Source: Littorina saxatilis (lineage: Eukaryota; Mollusca; Gastropoda; Littorinimorpha; Littorinidae). From it: a stretch of 64,000 nt of DNA. Below the pieces are notes generated by a model that was not told where the DNA came from, did no database searches, and worked only from the letters and a program-made list of their open reading frames with translations. The position numbers and the translations under genes are program-made. The DNA is taken from assembly GCF_037325665.1 (NCBI RefSeq), contig NC_090261.1, forward strand, positions 16,286,789-16,350,788, read 5' to 3'. Shown piece after piece: positions 39,201 through 46,780 of this stretch (position 1 is its first letter; the number at the start of each line of letters is the position of its first letter).

Positions 39201-39341
39201 ACGCTCATCTCGGGCTTCAACCAGGACGACAAGAAGGCCGACGACTCCCCTGGGGGCAAGGAAGAGGATACCAAGGCCAACAGCAACGGCTACGGGCTGG
39301 GCTACGCTTCCCCCAAGCCCGGCACCTCCAGGGAGGATTAA
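21392..39341 (+). CDS. Membrane-anchored neuroglobin-like globin (3 exons)
   Basis: Exons 21392-21660, 34370-34601 and 39096-39341 join in frame to 248 residues. The globin fold spans about residues 60-210. Distal His E7 is H123 (LENHVKGVML), proximal His F8 is H155 (VGKSHTRF), and the CD1 Phe is F101 or F102. The His-His spacing of 32 equals that of neuroglobin, and VMLTIDEAITNMDD closely matches the neuroglobin E helix. The protein starts Met-Gly-Cys, a site for N-myristoylation and S-palmitoylation as in globin X and crustacean neural globins, so it is probably membrane-bound. The N-terminal extension has a CNCDCH cluster; the C-terminal tail is polar and disordered. Introns at B12.2 (phase 2) and G7.0 (phase 0) are the ancestral positions; the E11.0 intron of vertebrate neuroglobin is absent. 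Likely roles (O2/NO chemistry, redox signalling) are inferred from the family. Confidence 0.93.
21661..24860 (+). other. Globin intron 1, left part: no gene; one foldback and CA tracts
   Basis: AT-rich intron sequence with no recognised coding motif. It holds an inverted repeat at 22036-22276 (listed separately) and a (CA)n-rich tract at 22918-23007. The stretch 23300-23710 shares weak similarity with 46040-46300 and 49540-49760, suggesting an old interspersed repeat. Confidence 0.5.
22036..22276. mobile_element. Foldback repeat, ~48-bp arms
   Basis: The left arm GAAGTTGTAGCGAAAATAAA followed by AGCAGAAATCC is mirrored on the right by GGATTTCTGCT followed by TTTATTTTCGCTACAACTTC. About 140 bases separate the arms. 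The structure fits a MITE. Confidence 0.75.
24881..25183 (+). repeat. tRNA-derived SINE (family A), full length, young
   Basis: The head has RNA polymerase III boxes: A box TGGCCTAGTGG and B box GGTTCGAACACC. The tail is (CAAA)n. A perfect 15-bp target duplication ACTTAAAATTAATAC flanks it (24866-24880 and 25184-25198), so the insertion is recent. An inverted second copy is at 37712-38000. Confidence 0.93.
25279..25338. repeat. (AG)n microsatellite
   Basis: An uninterrupted GA dinucleotide run of about 60 bases in globin intron 1. Confidence 0.98.
25744..27807. mobile_element. Middle nested element, GGGGAAGGGCTCC ends, TA duplication
   Basis: It starts GGGGAAGGGCTCCTAATATG (25744) and ends with the reverse complement (27807), flanked by TA on both sides. 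The motif CTCCTAATATGGACC recurs near both ends (25928-25972 and 27771-27800). It lies entirely inside the CAGGGGTG element and itself contains Element A. No transposase is recognised. Confidence 0.8.
26742..27630 (+). mobile_element. Element A, copy 2 (innermost of the nest)
   Basis: This near full-length copy starts ACAAGTCGCGTAAGGCGAAA and ends AAACTTGACTAAATGTAAAA, with short inverted motifs ACATTTAGTCAAG near both ends. It holds a (CA)n/(CAGA) microsatellite at about 27510-27560, the same relative place as in the other copies. Confidence 0.88.
28093..29000. other. Globin intron 1: no gene recognised
   Basis: No coding motif is visible. A short relic of the Element A end (AAAACTTGACTAAATATAAA) lies at about 28940-28962. 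Confidence 0.5.
29008..29099. repeat. (CT)n microsatellite
   Basis: An uninterrupted CT run of about 90 bases; the poly-Ser-Leu open frame over it is an artefact. Confidence 0.98.
29100..29830. other. Globin intron 1: no gene recognised
   Basis: No recognisable motif; ends in a GAA-rich run at 29808-29822 just before a family-C SINE. Confidence 0.5.
29833..30198 (-). repeat. SINE family C, full length
   Basis: The 3' tail is on the left (TTTCTTTCTTTATTTATTTG on the + strand) and the 5' end on the right (CCCTAACCCGCGGGGGGTA). The flanking direct repeat is AACAACAACA; on the right that repeat has expanded into a 56-bp (AAC)n microsatellite (30199-30254). Related copies are at 49938, 50691 and 63902. 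Confidence 0.88.
30199..30254. repeat. (AAC)n microsatellite
   Basis: An uninterrupted ACA run abutting the 5' end of the SINE; it probably grew from the SINE's AAC-rich target duplication. Confidence 0.97.
30255..31055. other. Globin intron 1: no gene recognised
   Basis: The segment has no recognised motif, with CAGACAGA and CACACA runs at 31000-31055. Confidence 0.5.
31057..31164 (+). repeat. Upstream degenerate copy of exon-2 5' end (U1)
   Basis: TTCGAGAAGAACGAACAGG resembles the first coding bases of exon 2 (TTCGAGAAGAACGAAGAGG at 34374). The next ~85 bases match the intron just before exon 2, ending CAGTATCATGTGTGCGTGTT, the acceptor region. The copy contains CAG|GTAAAG, a strong donor match. 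A transposon (31167) inserted exactly in its acceptor end. Confidence 0.75.
31167..32150. mobile_element. TA-flanked element, GGGGAGACCGGGGCTAG ends, partly duplicated inside
   Basis: It starts GGGGAGACCGGGGCTAGTCC (31167) and ends with the matching inverted sequence (32150), flanked by TA at both ends. The left terminus occurs a second time at 31551 after another TA, so the left ~180 bases are duplicated. Several internal GGGGCAAGTCCGCC/GGCGGACTTGCCCC motifs are inverted. A second copy of its right end is at 33846-34247. It is non-coding; TA duplication suggests the Tc1/mariner-like group, unproven. Confidence 0.78.
32350..32699. repeat. Foldback pair, ~95-bp arms
   Basis: The arm at 32350-32444 and the arm at 32604-32699 are inverted copies of about 90% identity (shared TGTGGTCGATAAAACCACA and TTAGACTTCACTTAC). 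About 160 bases lie between. They could be a MITE or the inverted termini of the tyrosine-recombinase element next to them. Confidence 0.75.
32807..33115 (-). mobile_element. Fossil fragment of a tyrosine-recombinase (DIRS-type) retroelement
   Basis: About 100 residues match the C-terminal catalytic core of tyrosine recombinases: FTPHSTRSAASS (the H-x-x-R box), ILKTVGWRRANTL, and a following Tyr (TVYKKP). This arrangement is typical of DIRS-like elements, though a Crypton is possible. Only this domain is present, so it is a fragment. The foldback pair at 32350-32699 may be part of the same relic. Confidence 0.7.
33310..33619. mobile_element. MITE with GCCGTTTGGCTCATAACC ends and ACACGTGTAA repeats
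   Basis: The inverted termini GGAAAGCCGTTTGGCTCATA (33310) and its complement (33619) enclose a run of ACACGTGTAA and ACGCGCGTAA units about every 20 bases. The element has no coding capacity. Confidence 0.78.
33625..33845. repeat. Inverted half-copy of the preceding MITE
   Basis: This segment is the inverted copy of about 33400-33619, joined head to head across CATATG, so the two form a palindrome of about 440 bases centred near 33621. Its outer end is missing, replaced by the duplicated right end of the TA-flanked element. Confidence 0.78.
33846..34247. mobile_element. Second copy of the right end of the TA-flanked element
   Basis: This matches 31740-32150 almost base for base (shared AGCAAAACTTTCGTCAGAAC and CTTAATTAACGCACTTTCAC) and ends CCGGTCTCCCC with TA after it. 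Both copies are followed by CAGTCTG(T/G)TCGAGA, the exon-2 start, so element end and flank were duplicated together. Confidence 0.8.
34250..34369 (+). repeat. Upstream degenerate copy of exon-2 5' end (U2)
   Basis: GTCGAGAAGAACGAAGAGGT at 34256 equals the exon-2 start, and the following intron-like ~95 bases match those after copy U1 and lead into the true acceptor (TCCGTATCCTTTGTGCGTG). Unit length is 119 bases. Preceded by TACAG and followed by GTACAT, it could in principle splice as a 23-base micro-exon. Confidence 0.8.
34370..34601 (+). CDS. Globin exon 2: CD to F helices with both haem-side His
   Basis: The acceptor is GTGCGTGTTGCAG and the donor ATG|GTGAGT. Residues 90-167 include LFEKNEEVMRFF, the E7 His and the F8 His, ending DPNVFM at the G7.0 boundary (compare DPENF in beta-globins). 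GC content is well above the flanking introns. Degenerate copies of its two ends lie on either side. Confidence 0.95.
34675..35245 (+). repeat. Tandem degenerate copies of exon-2 3' end (D1-D5)
   Basis: Five copies of the last ~75-90 bases of exon 2 plus the donor follow the real exon. Their ends corresponding to DPNVFM|GT fall at 34752, 34873, 34990, 35113 and 35240 (spacing 117-127 after the first, which is 151 from the true donor). Shared text includes CATGCTGCTC, GGCAAGTCTCACAC and GATCCCAACGTCTT. D1, D2, D3 and D5 have GCGAGT at the donor position; D4 has GTGAGT. A sixth, weaker copy may lie at 35308-35390. Confidence 0.9.
35391..36240. other. Globin intron 2: no gene; (AAC)n inside
   Basis: An (AAC)n microsatellite lies at 35791-35845. 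No coding motif is recognised in the rest. Confidence 0.55.
36244..36327. repeat. (GT)n microsatellite
   Basis: Two GT runs separated by CAGTGACG. Confidence 0.97.
36350..36437 (+). repeat. Retroposon 3' tail with (TATTG)n
   Basis: CAATTTCTCTTTTGAGATAA followed by TAAAGTATTATTGTATTG repeats is a typical non-LTR retrotransposon 3' end with a pentameric tail. Confidence 0.6.
36856..37129. mobile_element. Probable MITE with AGGGATGGC ends, GCCGGGCGAG-rich
   Basis: AGGGATGGCGAAATC (36857) and GATTTGGCCATCCCT (37127) are inverted ends. The inside repeats GCCGGGCGAGT and GCCCGCCAG motifs like those at the left end of the element at 17036. No clear target duplication was found. Confidence 0.6.
37360..37698 (+). 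pseudogene. Broken extra copy (or copies) of globin exon 3
   Basis: The segment begins TTTTTCCAGATGATCAAAG, matching the true acceptor and exon-3 start (TTTCCAGCTGATCAAAG). At 37565-37635, TACACAGCGCACAAGCAGGA followed by CATCTACGAGG and GAGTTCATCC matches the H-helix part of exon 3. GTGGGCGACACTGAC (37505) and GCTGTCATCGACACTGA (37648) both resemble TCGGTGAGCGACACGCTG, and TTTCAGTTTATCAAAGAGG (37678) is another start. Order and gaps show a scrambled, non-functional copy 1.7 kb before the real exon. Confidence 0.78.
37712..38000 (-). repeat. SINE family A, inverted copy
   Basis: This is the reverse complement of the SINE at 24881-25183, including the A and B boxes (CCACTAGGCCA and GGTTCGAATCC in complement). 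A 13-bp target duplication TGTTTTAAAGTGT flanks it (37699-37711 and 38001-38013). Confidence 0.92.
38014..39095. other. Globin intron 2, right part: no gene recognised
   Basis: The stretch at 38040-38290 (AGTACTTGGGCTCAGCAGAC, GGCGCAGTTCGTTCAAAAG) looks like an interspersed repeat, but I cannot delimit it. An AT-rich stretch precedes the exon-3 acceptor. Confidence 0.4.
39096..39341 (+). CDS. Globin exon 3: G-H helices and C-terminal tail
   Basis: The acceptor is CGTCTTTCCAG. Residues 168-248 start LIKGPFLLSVSDTLGDRY, followed by the H helix (MQDIYEKAIEFILHTLISGF) and an acidic, Gly/Ser-rich tail ending GTSRED and TAA. The last ~75 bases and the following untranslated DNA are repeated twice more downstream. 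Confidence 0.95.
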   Translation: MIKGPFLLSVSDTLGDRYTAHMQDIYEKAIEFILHTLISGFNQDDKKADDSPGGKEEDTKANSNGYGLGYASPKPGTSRED

Positions 39342-39690
39342 TGACGGGTGGGTGGTGGTGGGTGGACCAGCTGTGATGAATGGGCAACGCGGAGGCTATT
39401 ACCACGACCAGCGGCAAGGGCTAAGGGGTGAGCTACGCTTCCCACAAGCCCGGCACCTCCAGGGAGGATTAAAGACGGGTGGGTGGGTGTTGGGTGGAAC
39501 AGCTGTGATGAATGGGCAACGCGGAGGATATTACCAGAGACAGTAGAGTACACAGTCTCTGATATTACCAAGACCAGTGGCAACGGCTATGGGGTTGGCT
39601 ACGCTTCCCCCAAGCCCAGCATCTCAAGAGAGGATTAATGAAGGGTGGGTGGCTGTTGGATGGACCAGATGTGACGAAGGACTGACTGAC
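39267..39690 (+). repeat. Three tandem copies of the exon-3 end, stop and 3' flank
   Basis: Units start ACCAAGGCC (39267), ACCACGACC (39400) and ACCAAGACC (39565). Each contains CTACGCTTCCC(C/A)CAAGCCC, then AGGATTAA, then GGGTGGGTGG and (A/C)CAG(C/A)TGTGA. The first unit is the true coding end; the second and third lie in the 3' untranslated DNA but still resemble the tail and keep the TAA. Unit two has ACGGGTGG after TAA like unit one; unit three has a 33-base insertion before it. Confidence 0.92.
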
Positions 39691-40366
39691 CAGTTGTTGG
39701 TGAGGAACTGGACAGTATCGTGTGATAGAACTGATATGGACACTTCTTGGAAGAGTCTGTGTGGAGCCATTGTGGTTATGGTGAGTAAACTTGACATCAC
39801 TGCATGCGCAGGGTGATGTAAGTGCATTCGTGGGACGTGCGTAGTATGTATACGCAGGGTTAGTATGAGTGCATATTGGGGACACGCCCAGTGCATAACT
39901 ATGCGCAACGGATTTTACTGCATTTATTTCTGACGCGCGTAGAGAATACGCGGAACGGCCATTGCTGCATACCAAGGACACGCGGATTGAATACGCTAAA
40001 ATGGGTTTGGTTCTTTCCCGGGAAACGCCGGTGCGTTCAGTGGTAAAACGCGTAGGACGCAGGGCGAATCTTAGTGCATTTGTTCTGCGCGAACTTAGAA
40101 TCCGGTTTCATTCTAGAATGGACCGGGTCCAGGTTGGAATTCTAACCCTGCGCAAGTACAGGGGTGCCATTCTAGAATGAAACCCTTGAATAAAGGGCGC
40201 CGTAATGTTTGTAGGTAAGACAGAGTTGTCTTCCCTTGTATTATCTCCACCTGCACCTTCCCTTTGATAAAATGGGGCTGATTTGTCTACCCCTGAAAAA
40301 ATCCTTTGGCGATCTTGCGATGTCATGTCATGTCAAGAAAGTTGACACTCCTGAGTACGCAATAAA
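39691..40366 (+). other. Globin 3' untranslated candidate; polyadenylation signals
   Basis: AATAAA occurs at 40189-40194 and 40361-40366. The region also holds degenerate GTGCATTCGTGGGACGCGC-type units at 39810-40080 and the left arm of a foldback. Which signal is used cannot be told. Confidence 0.35.
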
Positions 40367-41074
40367 CAAAGGCAGACCATAGCAAGGGGGACTACCAGGG
40401 CGGTATTGTTTGCAGGGCAGTTGTTTTTGTGATGAGAGCCGGTTGCGGCCGCTTGCAATGTCAGCGCTGTCTCCCTCTCGGAAATGTCCGGTTTTTTGAC
40501 AATTTTTTTGACAGACAGACAGACAGACGGTCAGACCGACTAACCGACAGACAGACCAACAGAAGGACAGAGTGAGTTATAGAGCTGTTGTCACAGGTTT
40601 TAAAAAAAGTTGACATTATATCTTCACAATTCAGAAGACCAACTTCATGTATATGAATAAGATTAAAAGTTACAAGCGAGATCGGCAAAACACTGTCAGT
40701 CCGGAAATTTCCGTTCGTAGCGATCAGTGCTGAGTGTCTCTCAAAATCGTAATCACTTTCAGAACATCACAATCCCAATTCACGATGTCTTTGAGTAAAG
40801 TGTAAAAAACCCGGAAAAAAACCCAACCAAACACACAAAAAACAAAAACAAACAGAAAATCCACATTTGTGGCTTTGGCTGTGTGATAGTCTAACTGAAA
40901 TGACTATTCCAACTTGGACCCAAATTCCAACCTTGCGCACGGCCGATTCTAGAATGGACCAGCAACAAGGGTTTCATTCTAGAATGGCACCCCTGTACTT
41001 GCGCAGGGTTAGAATTCCAACCTGGACCCGGTCCATTCTAGAATGAAACCGGATTCTAAGTTCGCGCAGAACAC
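40078..41074. mobile_element. Foldback element, ~110-bp near-perfect arms
   Basis: The arm at 40080-40190 (TTCTGCGCGAACTTAGAATC, GGTTTCATTCTAGAATGGAC, CAGGGGTGCCATTCTAGAAT) recurs inverted at 40962-41072. Each arm carries the palindrome CATTCTAGAATG twice. The ~770 bases between hold a CAGA run and no coding motif. The similarity may extend outward on both sides through GTGGGACG repeats. Confidence 0.85.
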
Positions 41075-41179
41075 ATTCATTGGATACACGTATAATGCAA
41101 ACGTGGGACGGTTGTGCATACGCGGGTCGGTTCTTTGTACATTCACAGAACACGAGTGGTAAATGTGCTCGACGGGAAA

Positions 41180-44100
41180 TCGGAAGAATATGGACTTCAT
41201 AAGAGGTAAACTTTGACTTGCAGAAATTTGAACAACATGAACAACAGTTACAACATGAAATGATCGAAACTTGAGAGCAGTAGAAGAATTTGATACACGA
41301 AGAATAAACTCCGGACGACGTAAACATGTTTGAGACAAGATGAATAAACTTTTAAGACCGCACAAGATCCAGAGGACGTTGCAGATTGTCTAGGAGGATC
41401 CGACAAAAGGATGTGTTATTTGGAGAGGATGTCATCGTTGCCATGGCGAATAATGACTTGACAACTGATGAGAAAATTGGAAGAATAGAATGTCTGCAGT
41501 GATTCGCGAACTACACAGAGAAGCGACCGACTATTCAATGACATTTTTCAAGTCCTTAAATACTGGTGATAGACTGTAAGGACACGGGACAGCATAGGCT
41601 GTATGATACGCTACACGTGTATATTGTATAGACAATGGTTACACGCTTCACTGGTACGCTGATATTTTCATTGTGATTGTCATTTGTATATTCGCATTTT
41701 ATGCATTTTCGTTTGTCAATCATTTGTGTGAGGCATCATTGCGATTACTTGTGTGCAAAGCATTCATTCTTGACATATGTATTTTGAGTGGACGGGATGG
41801 GTCGGATAGGACAGGGAGAAGTTTTATGTCAAGGATATATCATTGCTTTCCACAAAAACACATGCAGACACATTTTTTTAATTGTTTGGTTTTGCATGTC
41901 CTATTTGATGTTCATCTGTAGTTGCCAAAAGACTCAGACAACAGATGTAAATTGTGTTCATCAGCCGCTTTCCATAAGACCACGCTAACTTCAACACAGC
42001 ACAACATTGCTCAATGATTAGGGCGTGCAGACTCCTCAACAAAGTAGTGAGTTGCACCTCCAGGCATGGTGGCTCATAAACACTGGACATGCACCCGACC
42101 TAGGAACGGTTCCGTCAGTCTGAATGGCAGCCAGCACCGTCCCATGTCTTAATAGGAGAAGATAGAAAAATCGACTGGTTATACTCCCGAATTAGTCCCC
42201 GCCTTAGTGCCGTCGTATACTGAAAGAAGAGTGAACATTTAAGATTCATTCAGTAAGACAGTGAGGATCACACGGGGTTAAATTGGAATATTTCCATCGA
42301 CTGATTTTAAGGACGCAGAACCATCAGTTACACGTCCACAAGCTCTAGCCCTGACTGTCCCAGTTGATTCTGCCCACAAGCCGCCCTAGCCGTTAAAAGT
42401 TACTTGGTGATTTTGACAGCTTGATAACACAAGTCCGAAGACTTTAGACATGCTACAATGTCTTTAATCGAAGAAAGTTTGCATTCTTGGCCGAGTCAAT
42501 GCAGCCCGCTCGAAAATTACTTCCCTTGGACGCGTGACGTCGGCCGCGGAATCGGCCGGGTTGAACGGTGCTCTCTTTATGCCGTGTAATGGGCGCAATC
42601 GGGTTGTCTAGTCAAGCCCTCAAGCATACTTCACGGGTAGGTGAAGAGAAACTTAGGATGGGGTGACTTCTCCCAGGCCAAAATTTCGCAGTAAAAAACG
42701 GAGTTCATAACATGTCTTCCGTCCCCCTCCTGCTTTTGTTCCACTTGAACCCTGTTTTTGTTCAATTCATTGGCAGATATTAATGTCACGCGTCGAGGAA
42801 CACAAACACACACACACAAACACACTCACACAGACACACACACACGTGTTATCACACATATACACAGACACACACAGACACACACGATAACCATCACAAA
42901 CACAGTTTGACAAATTCATCTTTGATTTTTTGCGGCCGAACCCCCTTCCCCCATTTTCCACACTAGATCCACTGTTTCATCTTTGTCTCCGTCTCTCTTC
43001 CCTTTATCTTATCTCGTCTATCTACTTGAGTGAGTAACTGAAGATGTATTATCATCATCTCTTTCCTAGATTTTCCCACCGACAGAGTTGGCTTTTGTCT
43101 TGAATTCAGTACCTCACACGTACACGGTAATTGGTGTGACACCTCAAGCGGTGTGACCTTCTTCATAAGTGTACAGTGTCTGCTGACAAGGGACATGAGG
43201 GTCTGTGGTTGAGCAACTTTATGGTTTAACCGGGTGGACTGGAGGAGTAGCAACAGCATGTGAACCACTTTAAAAATGACTTGTAAAGGTTGCAGTCGGT
43301 CATATCAAAGAAGAGAAAATGGGAACGTGGGTCTTGAAAAGATACCACCATCCGAATACTTTACTTTGTGCAAGAATCAATCACGCGTAAGCATTACAGA
43401 TGTCCAGCTGTAGTCTACATTGTACTGTAAACTTCACAGCGGCCTTATCGGCTTCCTCGAGTGACGTCACAGCAAGGCTAACGCTGCGGCGTCTTTCTTG
43501 TGCTGACAGAGTTGTCGGTCGCGGATTTTGAGTCGTTTCGGCCTGCCAACTGCTTCGTTTTTTTGCGGATTGTGAGAACTAGCAGAAAGTTTCACGCATT
43601 TTAATGGTTTCAAACTAATGATGAAAGTGTCTACTTCTGGACCAAATCAACAGTCTTTAGTTGAATCAACTCGGAAAACTCTTAAACGCGTTTTTGCACG
43701 CGACTCCGCGCATTTTTGAGACCAGGCAACCCGACAGCTGCCCTTTAACCATTAAAAAGCAAGAAGAAGTCTGTACAAAATATGCCGCCTTTGTTGCTGT
43801 GGACAATTTCCAATTCCGTCATCCATGCCATCGCTGACGTCCTTTGACTTCAGAAGTCGCCTTTCCTTCGTCTGTCAGTATACTTGTCCTAAAGCTTTAT
43901 TGTCATTTCCCTGGTAGGAGGACATCAACAATAACAATTCATTCGTGTTGTCCTGTCTTGAGATTACAAATATGCTTCCTGTGAGAAAAGGTCAATCACC
44001 AGCGAGCTCTCCCTCTCCGTCTGTCTGTATGCCTGTCTGTCAAATATGAAACAGAAATCAACCGTCGAAGTCGTTTCTTGTTAATTGTGAAGTACCCTAA

Positions 44101-44635
44101 ATAGGTCTCTTGCAAATGCCAAGCAAACTGTGATCCTACCTGTCATAGAAATGCATACACATTGACAATACACAAGAGCAAAACTGTTGAGTCTGTTAGC
44201 GTTCATCAAAAAGATCATTGGACAAACATGCTTCTGCTGTTTGTAAATACACATGCACTCGTTTTAAAACGTGCAAGCAACTCCGACCTTGTAAGCGACA
44301 GTGAACTGAGTGTTCATCGTTGTACTAAACTTTTCTTCTTGATATCATCTTGCGTTTTCATGTTACTGTTTCGAATGATATCTTGTAACTTGTTAGTTTC
44401 CTCTACATTTTTGTCTGTGTGCGTACATGAGCTCTTTGGATGGAATGTTGTACCTGTCCATTTGGTTAATCGGGTGTGGATGTGTGTTCTCTTGTGCACA
44501 TGTTCACGTATGACATCCGATCACTGTCTTGTCAACTAATGGTGCGTATCATACTGAATCTTAAGGTATGTTGTTTCAGTCTTTCGTCTGCAATTTTTTG
44601 TTTGAATGTCGAGGAAGTGTGGTCTGACGAAGGCG
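41180..44635. other. Intergenic; no gene recognised
   Basis: Open frames here are short and without recognisable domains. (CA)n-rich DNA lies at 42805-42890. A palindromic GTGACGTCAC occurs at 43461. Confidence 0.45.
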
Positions 44636-44659
44636 CGGTATAATTATTCCCTCCATCAT

Positions 44660-45395
44660 CTTAACAAGAAGGGCAAAGCCCATACGACTCACATGCTTTA
44701 CACATTTTTCCTACCAAAATACATGTGACCTTGACCCAAGGTCAAGGTCATCCAAGGTCATGCAACACAAAGCTGTTAATTCAAGACATAGGAAGTACAA
44801 TGGTGCTTATTGGCTCTTTCTACCATGAGATATGGTCACTTTTAGTGGTTCACTACCTTATTTTGGTCACATTTCATAAGGGTCAAAGTGACCTTGACCT
44901 TGATCATATGTGACCAAATGTGTCTCATGATGAAAGCATAACATGTGTCCCACATAATGCTTAAGTTTGAAACAGTTATCTTCCATAGTTCAGGGTCAAG
45001 GTCACTTCAAAATATGTATACAATCCAACTTTGAAGAGCTCCTGTGACCTTGAAGCAAGGTAAACCAAACTGGTATCAAAAGATGGGGCTTACTTTGCCC
45101 TATATATCATATACAAGTGAGGTATTCAATCTCAAAAACTTAAGAGAAAATGGGAAAAATGTGAAAAATAGCTGTTTTTTAGGCAACATTTATGTCCCCT
45201 GCGACCTTGACCTTGAAGCAAGGTCAAGATGCTATGTATGTTTTTTGGGGCCTTGTCATCATACACCATCTTGCCAAATTTGGTACTGATAGACTGAATA
45301 GTGTCCAAGAAATATCCAACGTTAAAGTTTTCCGGACGGACGACTCGGGTGAGTACATACTCACTTTTGCTTCGCATGTGAGTCAAAAAGCCTTC
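44660..45395. mobile_element. Element B, copy 1, with AAGGTCAAGGTCA motifs
   Basis: Starts AACAAGAAGGGCAAAGCCCA followed by CGACTCACATGC and ends TTCGCATGTGAGTC, giving short inverted ends. The inside repeats TGACCTTGACCTTG and its complement many times. It is 90%+ alike to 54048-54856, which has about 100 extra bases near the left end. It is non-coding. Confidence 0.85.
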
Positions 45396-46525
45396 GTTGT
45401 ATTTGCTTTGGAGTACCATCTTCTTTTTCATTTCTTGTGTGTGAAAATGTGTGCATTAGAACCTTATCTTCATTATTAATCAGATATCATGCTGTTTTGA
45501 GTGATAACAATATTGAGGTCTCATAATGATGCCGCGCTCCTGACTCATCACTTGCTAAACATTATACATGTTCTCTAAAATAGCATGGGTGAAACTGATC
45601 AGAATTGAAAATAAGGAAAATGAGGCCGGGGTCCAGGGGCAACGCCAGGGAAGAAAACGAAAAATCAGGCTTTTAAGGGTAAAAGTAGGCCTATCCTGGT
45701 ATATCAAACACACAAATTTGCACATTAAACAATGTAACAAATGCCAAGCTGTAGTCCGATAATTCGCGCGCCCAGTGAAACAAAGACTCAGCGATGTCCG
45801 GTCACTGTGTTAGGAGAAATACGGATCGGATCGCCGGCGATAAAAATAAAAAAAATAATAAAAAAATAAAAAAATTTCTTTTAAAGATTTTCAAAATAAG
45901 GAATTCCTTATTTAACCAATTTCATTTGGCGGATTTCCCCCCTGAGGCGGAAAAGTTTCACCCATGAAAATGTGGTAAGAGCACATTAGAAGGCCACCTA
46001 CCGGTCGAAAAATCGTTTAAAAGTACCCTTCCTCTTGTGCGAGTAATTGCGAACACCGCCACAAATTTGACCAGGCTTTTACTTGTGACAAGGGCATCCT
46101 TCTAGTTGAACACATACCTAAATTCAACAGCCTGACTGCTTTTTGTGAAGTGCGTGCATTTTGGCCGAATTAATTTTGCATGTTGACACTGGTGTCAGTT
46201 ACATAATTAATTCATCAAAAGGTTCCCGGTAGGCACAGTCTGTTGAATGTGGGTATGTGTTCAAGTTGTAGGATGCTCAGGTAGAAAAAGCCTGGAGGGA
46301 TCTGTGGTGACTGCCGCAGGATGACATGATGCGTAAATACTACTAGGCATTGGGCGTGAGAGCAGTGCAATGTGAAGCATACTGACTGAGCCTGCTTTTT
46401 CAAGTGCACCGTTATGATCAAATTGGTTTAACCTTTTCCTCTCTTGTACATGCAATACATGTACCTTGAGAAAAGGCACTATGGCCAAATCGCTTCCGCT
46501 GGTTTCATGAAGACCTGTATATATA
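45396..46525. other. Intergenic; no gene recognised
   Basis: A-rich low complexity at 45840-45890. The stretch 46130-46300 resembles 49540-49760 (CTGTTGAATGTGGGTATGT, TTCAAGTTG), pointing to an old, undelimited interspersed repeat. Confidence 0.4.
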
Positions 46526-46780
46526 TTAGGCCAAAAAAAAAAATAGGTCTGTTTACGGTAACATAGGCCAAAAAAATAGGGTCGGTAGGTCGGGATTTTT
46601 TTTTTTTTTTTTCTTTTTTTTCCAAAAAACCATATTTTTACGTTATTTTGCCAAAAAAGCAAGATTTTTTTTTTTCTTTTTTTTTTTCCCCCCAAATGCC
46701 AAAAAAAAGTCTAGGGTCGCGCGAAAAAACTAGGGTCGGTCGGGTTACCGTAAACAGACCTATTTTTTTTTTTGGCCTTA
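46526..46780. mobile_element. MITE with 36-bp inverted ends
   Basis: Left TTAGGCCAAAAA and AGGTCTGTTTACGGTAAC, right GTTACCGTAAACAGACCT and TTTTTGGCCTTA. It contains internal TAGGGTCGG direct repeats and poly-T runs. It is non-coding. Confidence 0.88.

Noticed and set aside
39338-39981. Overlapping open frames after exon 3 on both strands
   Set aside because: Shadows of the tandem exon-3-end repeats; no conserved domain.
44725-45289. Recurrent open frames (MTLTQGQGHPRS-type) at 44725 and 54180
   Set aside because: Both lie in Element B and derive from AAGGTCAAGG repeats; no sign of coding constraint.
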